DNA of 64,000 bases, taken from Septoria linicola (taxonomy: Eukaryota; Ascomycota; Dothideomycetes; Mycosphaerellales; Mycosphaerellaceae). The stretch's first letter is position 1. Every line of letters begins with the position of its first letter. Under the pieces are notes generated by a model, which saw nothing but the letters and a program-made list of their open reading frames with translations, ran no database searches and was not told the DNA's origin. Shown here in pieces: positions 45,934 to 57,000 of the stretch. Location: positions 310,001 through 374,000 of the forward strand of contig CP099433.1 in the NCBI GenBank assembly GCA_024114885.1. Direction: 5' to 3'. The translations under genes and the position numbers were made by a program.

Positions 45934-46530
45934 CTATATATCTACTAAGATAATAGGTTAGAAATATAGTCGGTATCTATAGTCGGCGGACTTACGCTTC
46001 TACTAAACTATACTACCGTCCTAGCTAGTAAACCTTGTACGAATACGATAGTATAGCTATAGATCCTTAGCCTATAGTATAACCCGCTTTATATAGATAG
46101 CTAGGAGATTAGATATCTTAAATTTAGTAGTAAGGAACGCTTTAGCTACCTCTTAGAGGCATTCTAAGGCCGCTAATTAATAGCGTAGCCTACTACTAAA
46201 AGTAAGAACGATCTCGTAGACAAGCTACTAGAATAGGAGGCGTTAGATATATAGTTCTATTATACCCTATAATTTCTTGATCTAATAAAGCGTAATAGTG
46301 CCTAACTTAAGGATATAACGTTTCTACCTACTATTACGAGGTATACGCTTCCGACGAGTGTTCGTTTTTACTATAATAACCTTCTTTCGAGGCTTAATAG
46401 GCTTCTAAGTAGTACTCTCTAGAATAGCTACTTTTAGTAGACTATACGATCGTAAACGCTAAGGAGGACTTAAAGAGATCGATACTTGATTATCGCTCCT
46501 ATATAGAGCGTCGTAATCGAAGAACGGTAT
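45934..46530 (-). pseudogene. Histone H3-fold gene 1 in the hAT element, RIP-inactivated
   Basis: Read on the minus strand from an ATA (RIP-changed ATG) at 46530, with a pyrimidine-rich leader upstream. About 70 codons of tail end in a basic stretch (KPRKKV, TRRKR). The H3 fold covers 46320-46039 (94 codons) with family spacing: KRYI, LGTITLY*IKKL, F**LVYEI, LRY, AALECL*E, NLLAIYIKRVIL, KDL*LYYRIR. In-frame stops are TAG/TAA at Gln codons such as the family's RFQ and LQE. Spacing between EI and LR(F/Y) equals canonical H3, without a CENP-A loop insertion. A 51-bp intron at 45995-45945 (GTAAGT, CTAAC, CTTAG) follows the fold, so the C-terminus extends past the usual H3 end; the true stop is not certain. 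It is tandem with gene 2 and divergent from the transposase. Confidence 0.87.
45945..45995 (-). other. Intron with 13-bp dimer motif, after the fold of H3-fold gene 1
   Basis: 51 bp, GTAAGT donor, CTAAC branch, ATCTTAG acceptor. The motif is in the orientation opposite to that in the gene 2 intron. Confidence 0.75.
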
Positions 46531-47640
46531 AAGAAATAAAGGAAAAAGTAGAGATAGGAGGAAGGAAGTAAAGAAAGAAGAAGTAGGTAGTTAGAAAGAT
46601 ACTAAAACTTGCTAAGACGCTATAAGCTATAGAACCTCGGGTCTAAAGAGATACTAAGAAACTTACTAGATCCTACGTCTATACCTAAATAGGAAGGTAC
46701 TATACTAGGAAAACTACTACCGACTACGATTACCGACTATAAATCTTATCTTAATTAATTCTAGAAGCGTAGAACTAGAGGATAGTTATAGTCGATATTA
46801 GTTTACTAGATCTATATAATTAGATATTAGTATAGAATAATTAAAAAATAAGCTATTAGTTCTAAGTTATACTAAACTAAGGCCTATTCTATTAATAATA
46901 AATTATCTATAATACTATAGAAGAGAATATTTTTACTATATATACTAGATATATAAAATATATAAATATAAAGTAGTAATACTCTCTCTCTTTTCTAAGA
47001 CTAATTAAAAAGGCTAGTTCTAAAAGATTAGTAGAATCTTCTAAATCTAAAGAAAAACTTTCTCTATAATAGACTTAATAGTAGTATCTCGTTATTAGGC
47101 CTTAAAATATTATAAAACTAAATATTTATTCTATTAATATATACTATAGGATTCTTAGGATTTATACTATTTTAGTAATCTATTAAGCCTATTAACTTAT
47201 TAAGTAGCTTAAAGAGTTTTAAACCTAGTCTATAGATCGATAGGATAGTTCTTAATATAATAGCTAAAATTATAATATCTCTAGCTAATATATAAGGTTA
47301 TATATAGTAGAAAAGGTAAGTATAAACAAGTAAGTACTTCTTAAGAAGTTAAGATATCCTTTCTAGAATAAAAGCTAGGTCTCTATAATCTACTATTAGT
47401 CTTATATAATTAGCCTATACCTCTCTTTTTAAAGTAATCTTTCTTCTATCTAGTAGATATACTATAGAGACCTAGGATAGGCGGACTTAGTAGATATATT
47501 AGCCTATACTAAGATATAATCTAATAGTAAAGTACCGACTATATATACCGACAACTAATATTATCTAAAAAGCTATATTAAAGTATCTAGGGGCGGACCT
47601 ACCTTGACGTTACTCCCGCTTAGTTAGCTCTTAGACTCTA
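46531..47640. promoter_or_regulatory. Central divergent region of the hAT element
   Basis: About 1.1 kb between the H3-fold gene 1 start and the transposase. It is pyrimidine-rich on the minus strand next to the H3 start and very AT-rich around 46800-47450. It holds two dimer-motif loci (46719 and 47534). It is the likely shared promoter zone, with no gene recognised. Confidence 0.45.
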
Positions 47641-48128
47641 GATTTCCCTACTTCCTATAAATTCTAAACCTCGCTTTCTAACTACCTACACTTATAACTA
47701 AATTCGTCGTATATTACTATCGCTTGTCTAACCTACCTAATTCTACTACTATTTAGTAGGTAACCGTTATAGCTATCGAACGCGATACTTTTAATACTAA
47801 TTGTCCTAGAAATAGTATATTAGAAGCGTAAGGTAGAGTCTCTTCCTAAACTCGAGGCGAAACGCGTAAGACTTACTACGATAAGAAAGGATATTAAAGA
47901 CTACTCGATTAATCTAAATATACTACGCGACCGCGTACGTACTTAAGCTATAGACGAAGATAGGGCTAAAGTAGACTAAAAACGTAAAGTAAAGAATCAA
48001 GCTTTTAGTCGTTTTAAGGTAAAGTAAATAGCTATACTACTAGGGTAGGATAGCCTCGACAAGGACGCGTAGAAGACGTATATTAATTAATAGAAACTAG
48101 TCTATAAGGCAAGCTTTACTAAATAATA

Positions 48129-48205
48129 GTAAGTCTCTATTATACTATTATATATATAGTCGGCAAACGTAGTCGGCGTATATAGTCGGCGCTAATATTA
48201 TATAG
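48129..48205 (+). other. Transposase intron with the 13-bp motif in three units
   Basis: 77 bp, GTAAGT donor, GCTAAT branch, TATATAG acceptor. Splicing keeps the helical, Lys-rich frame open on both sides. Confidence 0.82.
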
Positions 48206-48743
48206 GGAGAGGAAGGCTCTTAAGAAGGTAGAGGAAAAGAAATCTCCTAAAGACCTCGCTTAGGAAGATAAAGAAGGTTAGTATATCGAGCTCCGCCTTC
48301 TATATAGAGAGATTAAGAGAAAAGAAAGTATATTAGAAGAATTTAAAAAGGAAGATAGTAGTATATAGGTTTAGGTACTATTAGATCCTTCTAAATTAAA
48401 GAGAAACTCTATAAACGTTATTATCGATAACCTACTAAGCTTGTCTTAAGAGGAGGATATTTAGGCTAAGCGCGCTATTAAGCTATCTACTAGTACGCTA
48501 GGCTCTACTAACTATAGTAGAGCGACTTATTAATACTAGTATAAGGCAATCGGCGAGTTCTAGTCTAAGATTAAGGCGCTAGACAAACTTATAGCTATAT
48601 AAGTATATAGCGATAGCGTAAGTCTTCCTATCTATTAGAAACTCCTATCTACTAATATAATATAGAGCTCCTCTTTTACGATACCGCAGCTTCGAGGTCT
48701 AGCTGTCTTACTTTAGATATTAGTACTAGAAGCCTAAGTTAAG

Positions 48744-48806
48744 GTATATCTACTAGCTATCTTAAGCGCCGACTATATTTGCCGACTATATACTAATTAA
48801 CTATAG
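48744..48806 (+). other. Transposase intron with the 13-bp dimer motif
   Basis: 63 bp, GTATAT donor, ACTAAT branch, ACTATAG acceptor, phase 0. Confidence 0.78.
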
Positions 48807-51800
48807 TCGTATATTACTAATAGCGTTTTGCCTATACCCTACGATATCTTTTAGATAGAACACTAGGCTATACTACGTAATGTTCTTAGCTAGAAGCCCT
48901 CCTTCGTTAATTACTTCTTAATCCTTATCGAGTATCTTAGATAGCTAATTCCTACTAACTACGATTAGAATACCTACGGATTCTCTATACCTACTATGTC
49001 TATATAGTAGAGACAAAACGCGAAGCTTACCTATAGTATATTTAACAAACAATATATATTTAATAAGGAAGAGACTTTACTCGAAGCTATAGTCGAGAGT
49101 CTAGTTCAAGCTAGATTTAAGAGCGAGTAGGCTAGTATTAGCTTTTCGTCTATTATTATAGATCTAATAGATCCTAGCGTACTTAATCTAGAGATTAGTA
49201 CTAAGTTCTTGACTAGTCTATTATTAGCGGACAAGGGGCTTTACTACGTCTAATTAGTATAATTTAGGCTTCTCTATAGGTAAGAACTACCGTAGACGTC
49301 GTACTAGGGTGAAGTTATAGCGTATTTTATAGATAGTCTAGGGCTCCTCTCTTTCTTACTTTTATAATTTAGTCTACCTTTATCTTCTTTAACTCTTCTA
49401 GTTTCAATACTACTACCTATAAACACGCCGCCTTTATAGCGAAATCTATCGCTAGCTACTAGAGGACTTAGGTCTAGTACTCGACTAAGATAACGATATT
49501 AAGACAGCGTTTTTAGAGACTCTTTATAATTCGAATCTAGTTCGATAGTACCCTCTACGCTACGATATATAGTATTAGAGTAGAGCTCTAGTAGACTACC
49601 TACTACCTCTAAAATTCTAATTAATATACCTACGTCTTCTCTAGACTAGACTTAAGTAAACAGGGTATATCTATAGTAGAAAGAGTATAAAACGGACTTT
49701 AGAGACTAGTATATACGACGATAGTAGGAGGTATAAGGTCGCTATAAGTATAAGTTTAGGATATAAAAGACTATACCTATTAAATAAGAGAGTACCTATT
49801 CCTCCTAGGTCTAGAAGTTTTTCGACTAGGGGATTAATATCGAGGATACCTCGCTAAAAGTAGTCTACTAAGGTTACAAGACCTCTTTAGCCTATCTAGG
49901 CCTCCGTATTAGTATAAGTAGTCTTAGTTCTTACCTTCGAACTAAGGAGTACGTATAGGTATTTAAGAGAAAGGAGATACTACTAGAGTATATCTAGTAG
50001 TATAAAGACTATTATATAAGTTCCTACCGACTACGTTTACCGACTACGTTATTAAGCTTATATAGTTAGGCTCGAAATCGTAAGGGTTATCTCGGCGACC
50101 TAGACCTAAGTATTAATAACTTCTCTATAGTATCTACGTAAATAATCGTAGTATATAGCCTACTACTTAATTTCTTCGAGAATCCTATAGTCCGCTATAT
50201 ATATATATATCTTAACCCTAGTCTCGAAATACCTTTCCGCTCTAGTAAGACGATTAAGGCTCTTCTTCGAGAGGTCTAAGAGAGGTCTAAGGAAGATCTA
50301 AAGGCTATACTAGCTAGAACCTCTAAGGTTACTATCGTAGTCGACGGCTAGTAGTCTAGCGGTATAAAAGCTTTATTCCTTACTATCCGTACCTACTAGA
50401 TCGACGCTAAATAGGTATAGTACGAGGCGATATTAGACTTTCTCTACGTTACTAGTAGATATACTAGAGAGCGACTTTCGAAATTACTCTTTAATATATT
50501 ATAAAGGTTTAGCCTTAGAGACCGACTAATCGCTCTTATATACGATAACGCTAGAAATAATAGTATACTCTATAGGTCTATATACGTCTTACTAGTATCT
50601 ATTCGATCGGTGCTAACGTAAGCTAGTATTAAGGCTATCGGCCTTTACTTAATAGAGTATAGCGTGAAAATCGTAAAGCCTTCTATTTCGATCGAAGAGC
50701 TTATAGAGCTAGTAGTACTAGATATTTAACTAGATAAGGCAAATCTCTTCTCTAATATTAAGGCTATTAAGCCTACTACGCTAGCTACGATTCTAGAACG
50801 GTTTCTATATTTTGCTTACGTAATATAGCTTACTATAAAGGCCTTTTTTATATAACTACAAATAATACTAATTAACGATCTATAAGAGTTTTAGGACGAT
50901 AAGAAAGATTAACGAGCTCTAGAAAGGTTTTAAAAGACTAATATAGTAGCTTCTCTTAAAGGACTACCTAAACTTTTATTTAAGGTATATCGTAGTTATA
51001 GTCGACGATCGTAGTCGGTAAGTATAGTTAGCGCTTATTAATCGTCCTAGGTCTATAGGTTTATAGTATAGGTAAACTCTAGTTCTTAGCGTTTCGAGAG
51101 CTTTATAGATCTCTAAAAGGAGCGTCTAAAGAATCTATATCCCTATCTAAAGGCTTACGTATACTAGTAAAAGTATCCTATAACGAGACTACTACGAGTA
51201 ATATAAGACGTAAGGACCTATTAGAGCTCGACTACGATAATACTATCTCGCTTTAGTCGACTACGCGACTTTATTAATAAATTTATTAAGTATTAGTCGC
51301 TACTAATACTTATACTATCTAATACCGACTAGTAACGGTTAGAATACCTTACGTCTCTAACTATGCCCTTCGCTTAGGCTACTACCTACGTCGGTACGAC
51401 AAAGGGCCCTAGCCTCTATCTAGTCCTTAGCTACTATAACTCTCTTTTCGATATTCTAGATAAAGTAGATAAGAAACTTAAGTATAAGAAAGAGGCTTAG
51501 AAGGTCTTACTCTATAAGGCACTAGACAAAGCGTATACTAAGCTCTTTTAATATTACTAACGGACCTAGTAACGGTTCGAGGACTACTATAGTATAGTAG
51601 TACTACTATACTCTACGATTAAGAGTATATTCTAGAAGCGAGGCGCTTTCGATAACGATAGTTTAGAAGATCTCTACTAGAGTAAATTACGCGTAGAGTA
51701 GTTAAAGTATTATAAAGCTTTATCTAGTACTATATAAGCTTCGAAATAGTAGCCTCGAGGTATATAAAGCTTCTTAACCTTCTTCGCTATAGGGATCGAT

Positions 51801-52659
51801 AGCGACGATAATAAAGCTTAACTAGTACTAGACGTAGCCTCCTTAGTCGAGCCTAATAACGAACTAGAGCGCTATCGGAAAGTAGACTTCTTATATATAG
51901 AAGGAATAGATCCTATAGATATATAGCTAGCTCTTACTAATATGTTCCCTACTATATCGAAAATAGCCTAGGATATTCTATATATTCTAGTAGTAGGTAC
52001 TAGATACGAACGAGATTTTAGTATTATATATTATTAGAACTACTATAATCGGACATATAATCTAGATATCTTTACGTGTATTATACTATTACGATATCGA
52101 TATCGCGATTATAAGTATAATATAAGAGTAGTACTTACTATAGAAGTATCTACTCTTTATCCTAATTTAGAACTTACTCGTAATTAGATAGAGATAGTCG
52201 AGGAGTAGAATAAGGAGGTTGAAAACGAAATTAAGGCTCTTTTAAAGTTTAATAGTATTAGCGATAATAAAGAGGTTACAAAGATAGATAAATTATAGCG
52301 TCGAAGTACGCGAAAGCGTAATACGCTCTATAGAGAAGCTTTAAGAGCTAGAACGTAGCTACCGACTACGTCTACCGACTATATATATTATAAACTCAAG
52401 TCGACGTTAGATTAGCCTATCTATTCCGCTTATTACTATTATCCCTCTCTCTGTCTTTACTACTCTATTATATACTTCCTTTTATAGTCGATACTAACTA
52501 GAATAATTCTTCTTCGTAGTTATACTTAAAACCTATATTATACCTATTTTTTGTTCGCTTAACTTATCTAAGTATAGAGTAGGTATTTATACTATACCTA
52601 TTACTATCTTCTATAGGTAGGCTAAGACCTAGCCTAACCTATATACTAAGCTATTTCGG

Positions 52660-52679
52660 CCTACCTATTCTAACGTCTA
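52660..52679 (-). repeat. Right terminal inverted repeat of the hAT element
   Basis: Reverse complement reads TAGACGTTAGAATAGGTAGG. The 8-bp duplication AGGATAGC follows at once. Confidence 0.85.
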
Positions 52680-53637
52680 AGGATAGCGAACAAGGTAGCT
52701 AGTATCGACGGTCTCGTTAATATTAGCTAAGTTACTTCTATTATATAGGAAGATTAGGACGATCTAATCGGCGCCTATGTAGCTAGAGATAGTATAAAGA
52801 AAAAGTAGAACCTAAACTCTTCTCGTCTAGTTAGAAGATAGCTAATAGGAGTATAGAAGTAGATTACGACCTAGGCTATAGCTATAAGAACCTGCGCTTA
52901 TCGTTACTCTCGTATTAAAGAGGTTAAAGATAAAAACTAGCCGGCTCCTTACCTTATAGATATAGAGGAATTAAAGGATTCTTAAACTTAAGGATATAAT
53001 AACGATAAGGTCGAGGATAAGTAGATATACGACTACCTAAACGGTCTACTAGTTCTAGTCGCTCCTACGTATACTTAAAAGCGAAAGAAGGCTAAGGAGC
53101 CTTCGAAGACTAAGCGTATAGACAATTACCCTCGAGCTATATACGCTAATAATAACGCTAACGTCTTCTAGATAGATAAAATACTCGAATCTAAGGTCTA
53201 GTTAAGCTTAGTAGAGATTATTCTCTATAGCGAGCGAGCGTCGTATTCCTTATAGAGTCGTGTTCTAAACGATACAGATCTACGTAAGAAGCTTAATAAG
53301 CTCTATATAAAGAAGCGTACGAATAGAGGTAGTAGAGCTAAGATTAGCGTATATCCCTTACTATCTAAAGCCTTTAGCGAGTAGGTAGAGGAGGAGCTAA
53401 TAAAAGCTATTTTAGCGACCGATATTAAGGCCTTCTAGGCTACTACTATAGCGATTAACGTAGTGAAACCTAGGCCTACTTCTAAGCTTTATAAGCGGAC
53501 TAATAATATCCTTCTATTATTTAATAATATCTATTAGATTATTCTAAGTATCTACGTACCTACGAAGTACGGACCTCGAATAATAGCTTATAAGTCCTTA
53601 ATCGACGAGGAGGCTAAGTTAATAATTATACTAATCG

Positions 53638-53915
53638 TGTTAAGAATGTATTCCAGATAGTTAGTCTAGATATGGACTTCTGAGCATAGTTCTGGATGCC
53701 TGAGGCACCCACCTAAGGCTTGGCAAGAGGTACATCTTGCTTCTCTTTCTTCTCTTCTTAGATAACTAACTCAATTAACTTTGTATTTGGTTCCTAGCAT
53801 ATTGCTACTACACTATGTATATAAGTCAGTTCAAGATTAATCCCCTATTCTTCTTTACTACGCTATACCCTCCTTAACATTATATAGCATATAACACACC
53901 CTCCACTTTTAAACA
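53638..53915 (+). repeat. 5' LTR of Copia copy 2 (278 bp)
   Basis: TGTTAAG...TTTTAAACA. Differences from the 3' LTR are mostly C-to-T or G-to-A, with the 5' LTR the less mutated of the two over its first 120 bp. Confidence 0.94.
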
Positions 53916-53930
53916 GGTTATGAGCCCGGG
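53916..53930 (+). promoter_or_regulatory. Intact primer-binding site, Copia copy 2
   Basis: GGTTATGAGCCCGGG directly after the LTR. GGTTATGAGCCC is the complement of the initiator tRNA-Met anticodon stem-loop, as in Drosophila copia (ACA/GGTTATGGGCCC). Confidence 0.78.
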
Positions 53931-54089
53931 TTTGTACACTAAATAGGAGCAACCTATGTTAGTATAGGTTACTTGTATCCCTTGTAGTTTATAGAAAACA
54001 TTTAGGGCCTAGAAGTTTCCCTAACTATATTACTAACGAAGCTAGTTTGCACCTAGTAGTATATAAGTTAGTAAAGATCTCTATAAGAC

Positions 54090-57000
54090 AGTAGTATGTT
54101 TCTACTTTATTAATACCTGCCTAGTTCTCTACTACTACACCTAGCATCACTAGAGTCAGAAAAGGCTACTTAGCCTTCCTACTACCTAGTAATAGAAACT
54201 CTGCTAAGAGAGAAAGATCTGAGTCTTAGTAATTTCCTAAATACGAGGAATCCCTGTCCCTTAGAGCTAGTCTCCCTACTATAAGAAATTACTCTTCTCT
54301 AGAATCCTTAGCTAGTCTAAAGCATTCTACTAATCATTCATTCTATTCACCTATTTCTATAATAGACTAAGAGGACAAGAAGAGCTAAAGGATTCTAATC
54401 CTAGATAGAACTAACTAGAAGAGATAGTTCAAGCTATAGATAGACAAGCTAGAAGGGAAGGACCAGTTCTAGGCAATTAGCTAACTGATTATTAGAAGGA
54501 ACCTATATACAGTTTAGTAGGACACTAGTCTCTAGATACATGTCACTTAGAATTAATACTTCTTAAAAGACAATACAGTATATAGGTTCAGTATTAGATA
54601 CAGTATTAGTAAAAATAATAAAATAGAGCTAGAGACACAGTATGTTACTATACTAGTAGCTAAGATATAGGTAATTCTCTAGAACAAGTATAACAGAGTC
54701 CTAAAGTCCTATACTATAGGTCTAATTAAGTAGTTTATTATATTCAGGATGTCACCTAATAAGATAATCAGGGAAGTATAGAGACACCTTAGAGGCCTAG
54801 GCAAGAGGATTACTAAGATTGATCCTTAGGAAGCTTACTACTAGAGCTAAGAGAAAAGGCTAAAACATCTCCTATAGTCCCTACCTATATTATACTAAGC
54901 AGCTAAGGATACTATTATAACCTAACTATCCTTGGATATAGATACTATTCTCCTTCTACTTAAGTCCTAAGAGGTAAAAAACAATCTAGATAAGATAGAC
55001 ATAGGTCTAGCTATATTCTATTCTAGGTAGCCCTACTAAGGAAAGTCCCTACTAATGTACTAGCTCTATAAGAAAGGGAAGCACTAGTTAAAGGATTGTC
55101 CTAACCTCCCTACTACTAAGAAACTGTCCTAGTAGAGAAATAGTACTAAGAACTAGAAGGACCCTTAGGGATCATTCCTTAGAGAGAGGGTTAGAAGATC
55201 CTTTTTACTAAGGAATGCTAGATATATTAAGAAAGCTGTCTACAAGTCATTATTATATAATAAGCTAAAGAAGGTTATCTAGAAATAGGCAAGTAGCTTT
55301 AGAGGATAGAAAAGTCTAGAAAGCTTCTAAAGAAAGGATTTTCAGCCTAGGAGTCTAGTTCTAGTTCTGATTCTAGAACTTACTCTAGTTCTAGAAGTAA
55401 TAATGATTCCCTATTAGAAGATAATAACTAAGATAAATTAGCCTATTCTATAATTAAGGCTAAAGGCAAGTTGTTACTCTAAGAATAGCTCTTAGATTCC
55501 TATACCTTATCCTATATAACTAACTAACTATCCTTCTTCAGATTAGTAAAGCTACTAAGGAAGAAAGTATAGATCAAGGTAGGAGGAGGATACCTCTATA
55601 TAACCTACTCTAGACTAGTATAGATAAAGGGAATCTTAGGAGGAGAAGTTCTACTTAATAGGGTACTATTTGTTCCTAATCTTAGAGTAAATCTTATATT
55701 ATAGGATTAGTTTAGTAAGCAATTTAGAGTCTAGAAGCCTGATTTCACTCTTACCTCCCTAGATAGCCAAACAGTTATAAAGACTAAGCTAGTTAGAGGT
55801 GTTCTATTTATTAGTAAGATATTACCTCTCCTATAGGAAAAGTTATATCACTTACTATATAATCCTATAGAGGTTAATAATACCTATACTACCCTATTAG
55901 AGAAGGATCTGAAATAGTAGGAGCTATAGTATAGAAGATTTGCATACTTTAGAAGAGGGTTACTCTTAAACCTTTATAAAGTTACTAACCTAAAGGAAAG
56001 AATTCTAATCCCTAACTAGGAAGAGTATAAGTATAGGATCTATATAATAGGCAAGATAAAGAAACACCTAGGCAAGTCTATTAAGAGAAGACCTGAAAGA
56101 CTAGCCCTTGTATTAGTAGATATCTATAGACTATTACTATTATTAGTAAAAGGTTTCATATAGTGGCTTAAGATTATTAATAACTTCTTAAGAAAGAAAT
56201 AGGCATTTCTACTTAAGGCTAGATTAGATACACTAACTACTCTTCAGAACTAGAGGATTAAGGTAGAAAGGTAGTTAGTAGCACTCCTTAAGTCTATAAG
56301 GGCTGACAATACTAGAGAGATTACTACTTTAATTAAACAGTAGGAGAAGGACTTTAAAATCACCCTTAAGCTAACTAAGGCCTACAATTCACTCTAGAAT
56401 AGAGTAGTTAAGAGGTCTATCTAAACATTAGAGGCCTCTATTAGAGTAATACTTGAAGAAAGTAAGATACCTATTAAGTTTTAGCTAGAAGCCCTTAAAG
56501 TATAGGTATATATAAGGAACAAGCTTCTAAATAGACCTAATATTAAGGGATTCAAGCTCTTACCTAATAAAGCTTTTAATAGGATCAAACTAATAGTCTC
56601 CTACCTTAAGGTATAGGGATATAGAGCTATAGTATATATAGATATAAGAGTACAGCCTTAGTAGGCAAAGAGTAACAAACTAATAAATAGAGGAAAGGAT
56701 ACTATATTTGTTAGATACTATAATAATATAGTAAAGGTATAGAAGTTCTAGGAGCTAGACATAAAGGCTATTAAGTAGCACACTAATATAATCTTCTTTA
56801 AAGATAAGCTAGGTAGAGAATTGGACTTGAATATTAAGATTAAGAATCTCCCTAGTTCAGCTCTAGAAAGAAGACCTATTAGAAGGCTAAGAACTATTAG
56901 CTAGCCTACTCTATAAGCTAGTAGGAGTACCTTAGGTGCTCCTAGTCTAGGCTAGTAGAAGCCTCCTCTCTCTTAGCTATTAGTATAGGTTTAGGAAGGG

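Larger units (their letters stand above)
47640..52360 (+). pseudogene. hAT transposase with C-terminal dimerisation domain, RIP-inactivated, with introns
   Basis: The diagnostic region is 51865-52080. Reading through stops it gives ELERYRKVDFLYIEGIDPID, then LALTNMFPTISKIA, DILYI and RYERDFS, matching the hAT dimerisation block (DP..W....FP.LS..A.DIL..P.....ERVFS). Upstream, the frame across intron 48129-48205 is continuous: INQWK-type codons and KASFTK before it, ERKALKKVEEKK after it. A second intron at 48744-48806 joins GTTAAG to TCGTATATT, followed by about 120 open codons with stops only at Gln/Trp. The catalytic domain lies between about 49000 and 51500, but I could not pin individual DDE residues. 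The start is not defined. Confidence 0.82.
44672..52383. repeat. Ten dispersed copies of a 13-bp dimer motif across the hAT element
   Basis: Consensus GCCGACTACGTTT in two (once three) tandem units, in both orientations. Loci: 44672-44694, 45229-45254, 45966-45987, 46719-46741, 47534-47555, 48156-48190, 48768-48790, 50026-50050, 50998-51020, 52361-52383. Four lie inside well-supported introns (45212-45262, 45945-45995, 48129-48205, 48744-48806), and the others sit between plausible GT and AG sites. They are absent from the neighbouring Gypsy and Copia sequence. Confidence 0.8.
44447..52679 (+). mobile_element. hAT-superfamily DNA transposon with two histone H3-fold cargo genes (8.2 kb)
   Basis: An 8-bp target duplication AGGATAGC (44439-44446 and 52680-52687), the hAT length, flanks imperfect inverted repeats: TAGACGTCGGAATAGG on the left and the complement of TAGACGTTAGAATAGG on the right. 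The uninterrupted site is in Gypsy B unit 1 at about 29690-29735. The right half encodes a hAT transposase on the plus strand. The left half encodes two histone H3-fold proteins on the minus strand. Ten loci with a 13-bp dimer motif are spread over the whole element. At 8,233 bp it is large for a hAT element. Confidence 0.9.

Noticed and set aside
44893..46530. One protein with two fused H3 folds
   Set aside because: The sequence between the folds needs a frame change, and a new start-like codon with a fresh tail precedes the second fold; two genes fit better, though fusion is not excluded.
44672..52383. CRISPR-like array from the repeated 13-bp dimers
   Set aside because: Spacing is irregular (hundreds of bases), orientation varies, and the context is a eukaryotic transposon with introns.
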